Origin: Ruminococcus hominis
Lineage (GTDB): Bacteria; Bacillota; Clostridia; Lachnospirales; Lachnospiraceae
Reading direction: 5' to 3'
NCBI RefSeq assembly: GCF_014287355.1
Contig: NZ_JACOPE010000001.1
Span: forward strand, 1,550,001 to 1,614,000
Length of the DNA stretch: 64,000 nucleotides
In this document: one piece after another, positions 25,104 through 33,279 of the stretch
Position numbering within the stretch: the stretch's first letter is position 1
How the letters are laid out: every line of letters starts with the position of its first letter
Program-made: the position numbers and the translations under genes
Notes under the pieces: generated by a model
Databases searched by the model: none
What the model saw: the letters and a program-made list of their open reading frames with translations, nothing else
What the model was told of the DNA's origin: nothing

Positions 25104-25796
25104 ATGTTGAAAGAACAATTAAATGAAGTAGAACAAAATATCCAACAGGCTTGTGACAAAGTTTCACGCTCACGAGAGGACGTAACTTTGATTGCAGTCA
25201 GTAAAACAAAGCCTATTTCAGTGCTTCAGGAAGCATATAACCTGGGAGTACGGGTGTTTGGCGAAAACAAAGTTCAAGAATTAACTGAAAAATACGAGGC
25301 ACTGCCAAAGGACATTCACTGGCATATGATTGGACATTTACAGACTAATAAAGTAAAGTATATCATTGATAAAGTTGACTTGATTCATTCTGTGGATTCT
25401 ATGAAGCTTGCAGAGACAATTGAAAAAGAAGCTGCTAAAAAAAATTTGATTGCAAATATTCTAGTAGAGGTCAATGTAGCAGAAGAGGAAAGTAAATTCG
25501 GACTGAAAATGGAAGAGGTAATTCCTTTTATAGAAAAAATTTCTGTTTTTCCACATATTCGAGTATGTGGACTGATGACAATTGCGCCTTTTGTAGAAAA
25601 TTCTGAAGAAAATCGTGAAATTTTCACGAATTTACGCAAATTATCTGTTGACATTAACGCAAAAAACATTGATAATGTTAATGTGAGCATACTTTCTATG
25701 GGAATGACCAATGATTATGCTGTTGCAATTGAAGAAGGTGCCACAATGGTTCGTGTTGGAACAGGGATTTTTGGTGCAAGAAATTATAATATATAA
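25104..25796 (+). CDS. YggS/PLPBP family pyridoxal phosphate homeostasis protein
   Basis: 230 residues from ATG 25104 (GGAGG at 25091-25095). It is a single TIM barrel without a second catalytic domain. The PLP lysine is in A-V-S-K-T-K-P, followed by F-G-E-N-K-V-Q-E-L, H-W-H-M-I-G-H-L-Q-T-N-K and the phosphate-binding L-S-M-G-M-T-N-D-Y. These proteins buffer free PLP and have no known catalytic activity. The gene before sepF is conserved in Firmicutes and Cyanobacteria division clusters. Confidence 0.94.
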   Translation: MLKEQLNEVEQNIQQACDKVSRSREDVTLIAVSKTKPISVLQEAYNLGVRVFGENKVQELTEKYEALPKDIHWHMIGHLQTNKVKYIIDKVDLIHSVDSMKLAETIEKEAAKKNLIANILVEVNVAEEESKFGLKMEEVIPFIEKISVFPHIRVCGLMTIAPFVENSEENREIFTNLRKLSVDINAKNIDNVNVSILSMGMTNDYAVAIEEGATMVRVGTGIFGARNYNI

Positions 25797-25858
25797 GAAT
25801 ATAAAGAAAGTAATGTATAAAAATATGTTGTGTATATCGCACAAGAAGGAGTGTAAAC

Positions 25859-26407
25859 ATGGGAGTGTTTGATAAGTTTCTGGACATCATGAAATTAAAT
25901 GATGATTATGATGATGATTTCTATGATGAGGATGAGATGTATGACGATGACTATGAAGAAGAAAAACCTCATCGTTCATTCTTTGGAAAGAAACATACTA
26001 ATAAAGAACCTGAATTTGAAGATTTTGATGCTGGAGAAGATATCGAGAATAAATTTACACCTGCAGCAAGCAGTAAAGTAACACCAATGCGTCAGCCTGC
26101 ATCCAAACGTGGAGCAAGCATGGAAGTATGTGTAGTAAAACCTACTTCCGTAGATGATTCCCGAGAGATTACAGAGACTTTACTTGCAGGACGTACAGTT
26201 ATCTTGAATTTAGAGGGTCTGGATCTTGAGATTGCACAGAGAATTATTGATTTTATTTCCGGTGCTACTTTTGCAATCAGTGGAAATCTTCAGAAAATTT
26301 CAAATTATATTTTCCTTGTAACACCTACAAATGTTGACATTACAGGTGATTTACAGGATTTACTTAGCGGTTCTATGGAGACATCCGCTGTGAGAGGCAG
26401 ATTTTAA
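25859..26407 (+). CDS. sepF: cell division protein SepF
   Basis: 182 residues. The N-terminal amphipathic membrane helix (about 1-14) is followed by a very acidic stretch (16-36, almost all Asp, Glu and Tyr), a flexible linker and the SepF core from about 88: V-V-K-P-T-S, T-V-I-L-N-L-E-G-L-D, A-Q-R-I-I-D-F-I-S-G-A-T-F and F-L-V-T-P. SepF bundles FtsZ and tethers it to the membrane. The acidic run makes the 5' end of the gene nearly all A, T and G. Ribosome-binding site AAGGAG. Confidence 0.95.
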   Translation: MGVFDKFLDIMKLNDDYDDDFYDEDEMYDDDYEEEKPHRSFFGKKHTNKEPEFEDFDAGEDIENKFTPAASSKVTPMRQPASKRGASMEVCVVKPTSVDDSREITETLLAGRTVILNLEGLDLEIAQRIIDFISGATFAISGNLQKISNYIFLVTPTNVDITGDLQDLLSGSMETSAVRGRF

Positions 26408-26421
26408 TAAGGCAGAACAAG

Positions 26422-27198
26422 ATGCAAAAAGAAGAACAGCTTCTGGAAAAGCACTTTATTGATTTATCCAGACAGGCATATCATCGTAATATTATTACAT
26501 ATTCAGATTTTTTGAATTTGAATGAACAGAATATTTTACATTCAATTCCGAAAGACAGGCTTTACACTGGGCTTATAGTTTTTGGAGGATATGATTTTGC
26601 AGAGCGTCAGATGGCAGCATTTATACCTGATGCTCTTTCTTTGCGTGATATTAAAGATTCAGATATTTTTCAATCAGAAATATCGGTTCTACATATTTCT
26701 CCTTTAAATAAGAAATACAGTGAAGCTTTGAGTCATAGAGATTATCTGGGGTCTATTTTAAATTTAGGAATAGAACGAGGGATGATTGGAGATATTCTTA
26801 TTACTGATTCCGAGGCAATTGTATTTGTAAAGATGCAGATGCAGGAGTTTTTAACAGAAAATATAACTCGCATCCGTCATACGTCAGTATTAGCAACAAT
26901 TGATGAATTAACGGATTTTCACTACAGCCCGCGTTATGAAGAAATAAAAGGCACTGTAGCATCAGTGCGTTTGGACAGTCTTTTATCGGTTGCATTCTCG
27001 TCTTCCAGAAGTAAATTATCAGGTCTTATAGAAGGTGGAAAAGTTTTTGTAAACGGGCGTTTGATTACTTCTAATGCATATCAAGTAAAAGAGCATGATA
27101 TTATTTCTGTTCGAGGGATGGGGAAATTTGAGTTTATAGAAACACTTGCTTTTACAAAGAAAAAAAGAATTTATGTCTTAATACATAAATATGTATAG
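26422..27198 (+). CDS. YlmH-type S4-domain RNA-binding protein
   Basis: 258 residues. The C-terminal third (about 180-240) is an S4 domain: V-R-L-D-S-L-L-S, S-R-S-K-L-S-G-L-I-E-G-G-K-V-F-V-N-G and G-M-G-K-F-E-F. The N-terminal part matches the YlmH/Slr1024 domain (I-F-G-G-Y-D-F-A-E-R and G-M-I-G-D-I-L). YlmH-type proteins bind stalled large ribosomal subunits in quality control, and the gene is a standard member of the sepF cluster. Fifteen bases separate it from sepF. The usual yggT and divIVA neighbours are missing. Confidence 0.88.
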   Translation: MQKEEQLLEKHFIDLSRQAYHRNIITYSDFLNLNEQNILHSIPKDRLYTGLIVFGGYDFAERQMAAFIPDALSLRDIKDSDIFQSEISVLHISPLNKKYSEALSHRDYLGSILNLGIERGMIGDILITDSEAIVFVKMQMQEFLTENITRIRHTSVLATIDELTDFHYSPRYEEIKGTVASVRLDSLLSVAFSSSRSKLSGLIEGGKVFVNGRLITSNAYQVKEHDIISVRGMGKFEFIETLAFTKKKRIYVLIHKYV

Positions 27199-27214
27199 TT
27201 TAGGAGCTTGTATT

Positions 27215-27724
27215 ATGCAGAATAAAAATAAAACTTTTCAAAGCTATATGTATGCTGTGATCTGGTGTGTAATAGCTATTTTTATTGACCAGATTACAAA
27301 ATGGCTTGTAGTACACAATTTGAAGGGAAAAGACAGTATTACAATAATCCCAAACGTTTTCGAGTTGCATTATCTTGAAAATCGAGGTGCAGCATTTGGA
27401 ATGTTGCAGAACAAACAGATTATATTTTTAATCGGTGCAAGTATTGTTTTAATTGCAATCGGTTATTTGTATGGAAAAATACCGCATATGTCACGTTATT
27501 TTTGGCTTCGCTTTTGTGCCGTTTTAGTTTGTGCCGGCGCAATTGGGAATATGATTGATCGAATTCGACTCAATTATGTTATTGATTTTTTCTATTTTAG
27601 TTTAATCGATTTTCCGATTTTTAATGTAGCGGATTGTTATGTTGTAGTAGCTTGTGTGCTCTTTGCGATTCTTGTCTTATTTTATTATAAAGATGAAGAT
27701 TTTGCATGGGTAAGCAGAAAATAA
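27215..27724 (+). CDS. lspA: lipoprotein signal peptidase II
   Basis: 169 residues from ATG 27215 (TAGGAG upstream); the earlier ATG 27191 lies inside the ylmH end. Four membrane helices. Catalytic aspartates are in G-N-M-I-D-R and F-N-V-A-D; the N-R-G-A-A-F-G motif is also present. It cleaves prolipoprotein signal peptides before the lipidated cysteine. rluD follows after about 95 bases, the usual Firmicutes order. Confidence 0.95.
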   Translation: MQNKNKTFQSYMYAVIWCVIAIFIDQITKWLVVHNLKGKDSITIIPNVFELHYLENRGAAFGMLQNKQIIFLIGASIVLIAIGYLYGKIPHMSRYFWLRFCAVLVCAGAIGNMIDRIRLNYVIDFFYFSLIDFPIFNVADCYVVVACVLFAILVLFYYKDEDFAWVSRK

Positions 27725-27819
27725 AAAATAATCAGAGTTCATATAAAGATGGCATTACATTTTGTAATGTCACTTTCTATATTTACAGAATTATTGTAGT
27801 AGATTGGAGATAAAGAAGT

Positions 27820-28725
27820 ATGGAGAAATTGTTCTTTACAATTGAAAAGGGCGGAGAACGTATCGATAAATATTTGTCAGAACAGCTTGAAGATATGACT
27901 CGTTCACATATTCAAAAATTAATCAAGGAAAATATGGTGCGGGTAAATGGAATGGCTGTGAAATCAAATTTTAAACTTTCAGCTTCTGATCAGATTGAAG
28001 TGGAAATTCCAGAATTGAAAGAACCGGATATTCTTCCGGAAAATATTCCTTTGGATATTTTATATGAAGATCAGGATATCCTTGTAGTAAACAAACCAAA
28101 AGGTATGGTAGTACATCCTGCACCCGGACATTATACAGGAACGCTGGTAAATGCAATCATGTACCATTGTAAGGATAATTTATCAGGAATTAACGGAGTT
28201 ATGCGTCCTGGTATTGTTCATAGGATAGATATGGATACAACCGGCTCTTTATTGATATGCAAAAATGACCGTGCGCATCAGGCTCTTGCAGAGCAGCTTA
28301 AAGAACATTCTATTACAAGAAAATATCACGCTATTGTTCATGGAAGATTAAAAGAAGATGAGGGAACCATTGACAAACCGATCGGTCGCCATCCGATAGA
28401 CCGAAAAAAAATGAGTGTTCACTGTACTAACGGAAGAGAAGCAATTACGCATTATCGTGTTCTGAAAAGATTTCAGCAATTTACTTATATTGAATGTCAG
28501 TTGGAAACCGGACGAACACATCAGATACGCGTGCATATGTCTAGTATCGGGCATCCGATTTTAGGGGATCAGATATATGGACCTGCAAAATGTCCTTATA
28601 AATTGCAGGGACAGACATTACACGCGAAGGTACTTGGAATCACACATCCAACAACCGGTGAATATATGGAATTCGATGCACCACTACCAGATTATTTTCA
28701 GGCTTTACTTGAAAAAATGCATTAG
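27820..28725 (+). CDS. RluD-type 23S rRNA pseudouridine synthase
   Basis: 301 residues. N-terminal S4 domain (about 13-60: R-I-D-K-Y-L-S-E-Q), then the RluA-type catalytic domain with H-R-I-D-M-D-T-T-G-S-L-L, whose Asp attacks the target uridine. This is followed by R-K-Y-H-A-I-V-H-G and G-R-T-H-Q-I-R-V-H. The exact uridine sites are inferred from the family. Ribosome-binding site tggaga. It is downstream of lspA, a conserved pair. Confidence 0.93.
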   Translation: MEKLFFTIEKGGERIDKYLSEQLEDMTRSHIQKLIKENMVRVNGMAVKSNFKLSASDQIEVEIPELKEPDILPENIPLDILYEDQDILVVNKPKGMVVHPAPGHYTGTLVNAIMYHCKDNLSGINGVMRPGIVHRIDMDTTGSLLICKNDRAHQALAEQLKEHSITRKYHAIVHGRLKEDEGTIDKPIGRHPIDRKKMSVHCTNGREAITHYRVLKRFQQFTYIECQLETGRTHQIRVHMSSIGHPILGDQIYGPAKCPYKLQGQTLHAKVLGITHPTTGEYMEFDAPLPDYFQALLEKMH

Positions 28726-28790
28726 AACGAATATAATAAAGAGTATAGATGAGTTCGTGCATCAATACAGCGTAAAGGAGCGTGGCTAGT

Positions 28791-29432
28791 ATGAAAACAA
28801 ATACGATTATTACAATTGGAAGACAGTATGGAAGCGCTGGAAGAGAGATTGGTTATAAGATTGCTGAGGATTTCGGAATCAAACTTTATGATAAAGAAAT
28901 GCTCGCCAGAGCTGCAAAGGAAAGCGGTATCTGTGAAGAGATTTTTGAAACTCACGATGAGAAGCCAACAAATAGCTTTCTCTATTCACTCGTAATGGAT
29001 ACATATTCTATGGGGTATGCTGGAAGCGCATATAATGATATGCCGCTCAATCATAAAGTATTCCTTGCACAGTTTGATACGATTAAGAAGATTGCAGACG
29101 AAGGTCCTTGCATTTTGGTTGGTCGTTGCGCAGATTATGCGTTGGAATCTTATGATAATGTAGTCAGTGTATTTATTCATGCAGATTTGGAGGCAAGAAT
29201 TTCCCGTATTAGTCGAATTTATGATTTACCTGCCAATAAAGCAAAAGATCGTATCGTAAAGACAGACAAGAAGAGAGCAAGTTATTATAACTATTATACA
29301 AACAAGCGTTGGGGCGATGCGGATAGTTATGAATTATGCTTGAACAGCTCAAAGCTTGGCATAGAAGGAGCAGCTAAAGCAATCGAACAATATGTACTGT
29401 TTAAGGAAGGTATTTCTGATAAACAAATCTAA
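28791..29432 (+). CDS. cytidylate kinase-like family protein
   Basis: 213 residues from ATG 28791, where AAAGGAG is ten bases upstream; GTG 28782 is too near that site. The P-loop-like start I-T-I-G-R-Q-Y-G-S-A-G-R-E-I-G replaces the classical GxxGxGKS, as in the cytidylate-kinase-like family. I-L-V-G-R-C-A-D-Y and D-K-K-R-A-S-Y-Y-N-Y-Y-T are also family traits. Substrate not established; it could be a nucleotide kinase or a regulatory relative. It is the last plus-strand gene before the strand switch. Confidence 0.82.
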   Translation: MKTNTIITIGRQYGSAGREIGYKIAEDFGIKLYDKEMLARAAKESGICEEIFETHDEKPTNSFLYSLVMDTYSMGYAGSAYNDMPLNHKVFLAQFDTIKKIADEGPCILVGRCADYALESYDNVVSVFIHADLEARISRISRIYDLPANKAKDRIVKTDKKRASYYNYYTNKRWGDADSYELCLNSSKLGIEGAAKAIEQYVLFKEGISDKQI

Positions 29433-29454
29433 TTTTATAATGTAAAGAATATTA

Positions 29455-29637
29455 AATTCAAGTCGAGCAGCCGCGAGACTTGGCGCGTGATTCTGGTCAG
29501 CGTAAGCTGACACATTCTTTACAGAATCACTGCGCATCCTCGCGGAGCGTTTATCTCAGTCGGAGATTGTACTCCCACTGAGATAAATTTGCTGTTACTC
29601 ACCACCTAAAAGAGGTGGGAGTCTTCTCGACTGAGAT
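29455..29637 (-). repeat. palindromic repeat element, copy 2 (183 bp, inverted orientation)
   Basis: Read on the minus strand it starts atctcagtcgagaag at 29637 and ends cgacttgaatt at 29455. It differs from copy 3 at about four positions. It keeps both hairpin modules, including perfect ccacct/aggtgg and gtcagc/gctgac stems. It occupies most of the gap between the convergent cytidylate-kinase-like and recombinase genes, exactly at the strand switch. Confidence 0.9.
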
Positions 29638-29640
29638 AAT

Positions 29641-29686
29641 AAAAGTGGAAGATAGGATAGCAGATGCTCCGGTTTCTTCCACTTTT
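29641..29686. terminator. bidirectional intrinsic terminator at the strand switch
   Basis: 29641-29652 (aaaagtggaaga) pairs with 29675-29686 (tcttccactttt), with A/T flanks on both sides. It serves the convergent ends of the kinase-like gene and the recombinase gene. Confidence 0.8.
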
Positions 29687-29689
29687 ATA

Positions 29690-30799
29690 TTATTCTTCTC
29701 GTAATTTTACAGCTGATGCAGCCTGACGGCGTCTATCCTCATCAATTGCCGCATAATGCTTTTTCGTAGTGTTTACATCTTTATGTCCTAAAACATCTGC
29801 AACAAGATAAATATCTCCGGTTTCTTTGTATAATGCAGTGCCATAAGTGCTTCGCAATTTATGAGGGGTGATTTTTTTGTTAGGAGTTATCTGGCGGGCA
29901 TATTTTTTAACCATATTTTCAACAGCCTGGACCCCCATACGTTTTCTCTGAGTAGACAGAAATAGTGCATTTTCATTACCCGGAAGAGGAGTTACAGTTT
30001 TTCTTGTTGTATATAGATAGTTCTTTAATGCATATTCGACTTCTTTACCAAAATATACAACCATTTGATTACCGCCTTTGCGGAGGACTTTAACTCCGTT
30101 ATTCTTAAAATCTACGTCTTGTATATCTAAGCCAACGCATTCAGAAACACGAATACCTGTTCCTAATAATAATGTAATAATTGCAAGATCTCGATTTTTT
30201 GTTTTTTCATAGTAAGCTTTTTTCTGTCCACTTAATTTGTCATCGCCGTGTTCAACAAAATCAAGTAAAAGTGCAATTTCATCTGTATCAAGTCGAACAA
30301 TTGCCTTCTCGTGTAATTTTGGCATATCTACGAATAATGTCGGATTTTTAGAAATCATTTGATGTTTAAAATAATAACTATAAAAACTTCGTAAAGCTGA
30401 CATTTTACGCGAAAGTCCATTTTCAGTATTTGTAATCTGTTTTTCTTCGTCATTTTTATAAACTTTTAGAAACTCAAGATATTCTTCAATGTCTACAGGC
30501 TCTAATCGCTCCAAATCGGACGTTTCAAACTGGTCGACGGAGTAATTCTTATATAGTGGATTATTTTCCATTAAAAAGCGAAAAAACACGCGTATATCAT
30601 ATGCATAAGATATTCTTGTCTTAGCAGACGTGGTTGGTTCAATTGCCCGGAAATAATCTTTGGCAAAAGAAGGAAGCGTTTTTAATATTTCACGCAGTCT
30701 CAATGTATTATCGATATAAGTTTGTTCGTGATAAGATTTTTCAGCAGTGTTTTCAATAAAAGTTGGTGTATTTTGATTTTCAAGTTCTGATTCTTTCAT
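29690..30799 (-). CDS. tyrosine recombinase, XerS-like
   Basis: 369 residues. An N-terminal SAM-like core-binding domain spans about 45-150 and the catalytic domain follows. Catalytic set: R217 (G-T-G-I-R-V-S-E), K241 (L-R-K-G-G), H313 and R316 (T-P-H-K-L-R), H339 (L-G-H-K-D) and Y349 (K-K-H-Y-A). The longer N-terminus and the K-N-R-D-L-A-I-I-x-L-L-L-G-T-G-I-R stretch look closer to streptococcal XerS than to XerC/XerD or phage integrases. XerS resolves chromosome dimers alone at a dif site near its gene. No phage or conjugation genes are adjacent, supporting a chromosomal role, but I cannot point to a dif site. Confidence 0.85.
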   Translation of the reverse strand: MKESELENQNTPTFIENTAEKSYHEQTYIDNTLRLREILKTLPSFAKDYFRAIEPTTSAKTRISYAYDIRVFFRFLMENNPLYKNYSVDQFETSDLERLEPVDIEEYLEFLKVYKNDEEKQITNTENGLSRKMSALRSFYSYYFKHQMISKNPTLFVDMPKLHEKAIVRLDTDEIALLLDFVEHGDDKLSGQKKAYYEKTKNRDLAIITLLLGTGIRVSECVGLDIQDVDFKNNGVKVLRKGGNQMVVYFGKEVEYALKNYLYTTRKTVTPLPGNENALFLSTQRKRMGVQAVENMVKKYARQITPNKKITPHKLRSTYGTALYKETGDIYLVADVLGHKDVNTTKKHYAAIDEDRRRQAASAVKLREE

Positions 30800-30940
30800 A
30801 ATGTTTAAAACCCCTTATTGATAGTAATATAGTTAGAATATAACACATTAAATATATTTTGTCTATATCTATTGGAAAAATCGGTATTTGTCGTATAGAT
30901 TGAATTGCGATAACTTAGTACTCTTTTTCTATAAAACAAA

Positions 30941-30993
30941 AAGAACATATGGAATCATGTTTGAATTTTACTTAAACATGTCCTTATGTTCTT
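30941..30993 (-). terminator. intrinsic terminator downstream of the yneA-like gene
   Basis: On the minus strand aagaacata (30993-30985) pairs with tatgttctt (30949-30941), with an inner catgttt/aaacatg stem, followed by TTTTGTTTT. The gene-free stretch 30800-31042 holds nothing else I can support. Confidence 0.7.
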
Positions 30994-31042
30994 ATCTATA
31001 TGTCTATATGCACTACTAAAAGTTCTATCTGATATAAAGTTT

Positions 31043-31423
31043 TTATCTGGAAACAATTTGGATTCCATTTGCATTTATGTGATACATTGCATCATATATA
31101 ATGATTAATTTGTTACCAGTGTATATCTGATCACTTTTCAGATGATTTAATTCCTTCAGTTCTTTAATATATCTATCAACACTATAACTTTCAGGTTTAT
31201 ATTGTTCTGCAATACTCCATAATGTATCATTCTCATGAATTGTAATACTTTTATAAAGCATCTGATTTTTTGAAACAGCAATATCTGAATCCTTTGCTGA
31301 TGAGATTACACTGCCAAATCCAACCCAGCAAACAGAAACTAATAAAAATGCTGTTATAATGGATAAAATATTTCCTTTTAATCTGTTGCGATTATGTCGT
31401 TTGTTTATATTTTTTCTTTTCAT
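31043..31423 (-). CDS. YneA-like LysM protein (SOS-induced division inhibitor)
   Basis: 126 residues. The N-terminus is strongly basic and the membrane helix lies at about 18-40. A LysM domain spans about 57-108 (I-T-I-H-E-N-D-T-L-W-S-I-A-E-Q-Y, then L-N-H-L-K-S-D-Q-I-Y-T-G-N-K-L-I-I). Architecture and the divergent place beside lexA match Bacillus YneA, which delays division after DNA damage. The shared gap contains four LexA boxes. Sequence identity to YneA is probably low, so the function is inferred from architecture plus context. Confidence 0.82.
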   Translation of the reverse strand: MKRKNINKRHNRNRLKGNILSIITAFLLVSVCWVGFGSVISSAKDSDIAVSKNQMLYKSITIHENDTLWSIAEQYKPESYSVDRYIKELKELNHLKSDQIYTGNKLIIIYDAMYHINANGIQIVSR

Positions 31424-31456
31424 AACGCTGCACTCTCCTATTTATCAAAGCTATAA

Positions 31457-31557
31457 AGAACATCTGTTCTGGTTATGAATATAGTATACGACACGAACAT
31501 ATGTTTGTCAATGAGGTTTGCTATAATATTCGAACATATTTTCGCAACAAATGTTTG
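31457..31557. promoter_or_regulatory. LexA operator cluster (four boxes) between yneA-like gene and lexA
   Basis: Against the Firmicutes box CGAACRNRYGTTYG: 31494-31507 (CGAACATATGTTTG) is a perfect match and 31531-31544 (CGAACATATTTTCG) has one mismatch. 31457-31470 keeps the GAAC-N4-GTTC core. 31544-31557 keeps AAC...GTTTG with two mismatches. The last two share a base, and 31544-31557 overlaps the probable lexA -35 region (TTGCTA 31555, TACTAT 31579). Confidence 0.88.
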
Positions 31558-31615
31558 CTATTTCACTTTCCCTATGATACTATAAAAATAGTAAAACAGC
31601 CGGGAGGGGATTCGT

Positions 31616-32233
31616 ATGGCACAGGGAAAAATCAGTAAAAAGCAAGAAGAAATTTTAGAATATATCAAATCACAGATTCTGGAGCGTGGATTTCCACCTG
31701 CAGTTCGTGAAATTTGCGAGGCAGTTAATTTAAAGTCTACGTCCTCAGTACACTCTCACCTTGAGACATTGGAGAAGAACGGATACATACATAGAGATCC
31801 GACGAAGCCACGTGCAATTGAAATTTTAGATGATACATTTAATTTGACCAGACGTGAGATGGTCAATGTACCGATAATCGGTCGTGTTGCCGCAGGTGAG
31901 CCATTACTTGCACAGCAGAATATTGAGAATTATTTTCCGATTCCGGCAGAGATGATGCCTAATAAACAGACTTTTCTGTTACAAGTACAAGGGGAAAGTA
32001 TGATTAATGCAGGAATCTTAAATGGTGATTATATCCTCGTACAACAGCAACAGACAGCGGATAATGGAGATAAGGTAGTCGCATTAATAGATGATGGTGC
32101 TACAGTAAAGACGTTCTATCGTGAAGAGGGAATCATTCGTTTGCAGCCGGAGAATGATTTTATGGATCCGATTATTGTGAAGGATTGTACTATTCTTGGC
32201 AAAGTGATTGGTGTGTTCCGATTCTTTAAGTAG
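31616..32233 (+). CDS. lexA: SOS transcriptional repressor LexA
   Basis: 205 residues. Winged-helix DNA-binding domain (1-65) with [19 protein letters not shown] recognition helix. The autocleavage site is A93-G94 in V-A-A-G-E-P. The S24-type catalytic dyad is S128 (G-E-S-M) and K165 (T-V-K-T-F). RecA-stimulated self-cleavage derepresses the SOS genes. Ribosome-binding site GGGAGGGG. Autoregulation is supported by boxes just upstream. Confidence 0.97.
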   Translation: MAQGKISKKQEEILEYIKSQILERGFPPAVREICEAVNLKSTSSVHSHLETLEKNGYIHRDPTKPRAIEILDDTFNLTRREMVNVPIIGRVAAGEPLLAQQNIENYFPIPAEMMPNKQTFLLQVQGESMINAGILNGDYILVQQQQTADNGDKVVALIDDGATVKTFYREEGIIRLQPENDFMDPIIVKDCTILGKVIGVFRFFK

Positions 32234-32287
32234 AGTTTTAGAAGACAAAAGACTTTCTTTACTTATGATACATATTATTTATTAATA

Positions 32288-32340
32288 AAAGGTTACACCT
32301 CAATGTTACTAAAATAGCATTAAGGTGTAACCTTTATTTT
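32288..32340. terminator. strong bidirectional terminator between lexA and rsfS
   Basis: A near-perfect 18-base stem, aaaggttacacct...aatg (32288-32305) against catt...aggtgtaaccttt (32319-32335), with A and T flanks serving convergent lexA and rsfS. Confidence 0.88.
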
Positions 32341-32346
32341 CATCTC

Positions 32347-32697
32347 TTATAACTCATCAAAAGCGATTTCTTTTCCATCTCTCCAGATTCGTTCGAGATC
32401 ATAGAAAAGACGATTTTCACGATCAAATATATGAACGATAATATCGCCGAAATCAAGAAGTACCCAGTTCCCATTGCTGTATCCTTCTCGTTGTTTTAAG
32501 GAATATCCTGCTTTGTGAAGCTCTTCTTCCACATTATCAACCAATGCCTGGACCTGGCTGGAGTTTGTACCATTTGCAATGATAAAATAGTCTGCTAAGA
32601 CAGAAATTCCTTCCAGATTGATAATCTTAATATCTTCACCTTTTTTTTCATCTAAAGCCTGATATGCGGTTTTTACCATTTTTTTTGCCTGTTCCAT
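32347..32697 (-). CDS. rsfS: ribosome silencing factor RsfS
   Basis: 116 residues. Signature D-Y-F-I-I-A-N-G-T-N-S-S-Q-V-Q-A-L and the final G-N-W-V-L-L-D-F-G-D-I-I-V-H-I-F. RsfS binds uL14 and blocks joining of ribosomal subunits under starvation. It is last in the minus-strand operon obgE-yhbY-nadD-yqeK-rsfS, 21 bases after yqeK. Confidence 0.95.
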   Translation of the reverse strand: MEQAKKMVKTAYQALDEKKGEDIKIINLEGISVLADYFIIANGTNSSQVQALVDNVEEELHKAGYSLKQREGYSNGNWVLLDFGDIIVHIFDRENRLFYDLERIWRDGKEIAFDEL

Positions 32698-32718
32698 TGT
32701 CTGCCTCCCTTTAACGCA

Positions 32719-33279
32719 TTATTTTGAATAATACTCATATGTTTTTGCTGTCATCGGATCGATTGGTCTTTTCTGCCATTTTAAGTATTCTAATGTATTT
32801 TTGGCACATAAACTTACTGCATGGTCAATATCTGTAAATGCTTCTTTTCTTACTTCGGTAAGACCAGGAATCATTTTTCTTCCTGGTTCAATATAATCCG
32901 ATAAATAAATGATTTTATCCAGCATAGTCATATTTGGGCGTCCGGTAGTGTGATAAAGGATAGCGTTAATTACACGTTCATTATCCACTTTATATTTTTC
33001 TTTTGCAAGATAGGCTCCGAGCTTTGCATGAATTAAAGGAAGAACTTGTAATTCTGCCTCCGATAATTCAATTTTATATTTTTTACATAGCTCGACCTGT
33101 TCTTCAGAAGAAGTAAATTTTCCACAATCATGCAACAATCCGGCAAGCATTGCTTCTTGAATATCTTGTTCGTAACGCATTGCCATGGCAGCTGCGGTAT
33201 ACATAACACCCTTTGTATGACGATAACGGTCAGGTTTTAATTTCTTCTCTAATTTTTTACTTATCTTGTCTAAATCCAT
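32719..33279 (-). CDS. YqeK family HD-domain phosphohydrolase (Ap4A hydrolase type)
   Basis: 186 residues from ATG 33279, equal in length to Bacillus YqeK; the 17-residue longer frame lacks a ribosome-binding site. HD motifs: H-T-K-G-V, G-L-L-H-D-C-G-K and I-L-Y-H-T-T-G-R. The iron-dependent family hydrolyses diadenosine tetraphosphate symmetrically. The start overlaps the end of nadD by 23 bases, consistent with coupling; in some bacteria the two are fused. Confidence 0.92.
   Translation of the reverse strand: MDLDKISKKLEKKLKPDRYRHTKGVMYTAAAMAMRYEQDIQEAMLAGLLHDCGKFTSSEEQVELCKKYKIELSEAELQVLPLIHAKLGAYLAKEKYKVDNERVINAILYHTTGRPNMTMLDKIIYLSDYIEPGRKMIPGLTEVRKEAFTDIDHAVSLCAKNTLEYLKWQKRPIDPMTAKTYEYYSK

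Noticed and set aside
29438..29448. taatgtaaaga as a dif half-site
   Set aside because: Only one arm resembles a Xer-binding site; no second arm occurs at the right spacing and it overlaps the edge of the kinase-like gene.
29690..30799. Tyrosine recombinase considered as phage or ICE integrase
   Set aside because: No phage, conjugation or cargo genes and no tRNA attachment site lie beside it. Neighbours are SOS and core genes, and the sequence looks XerS-like.
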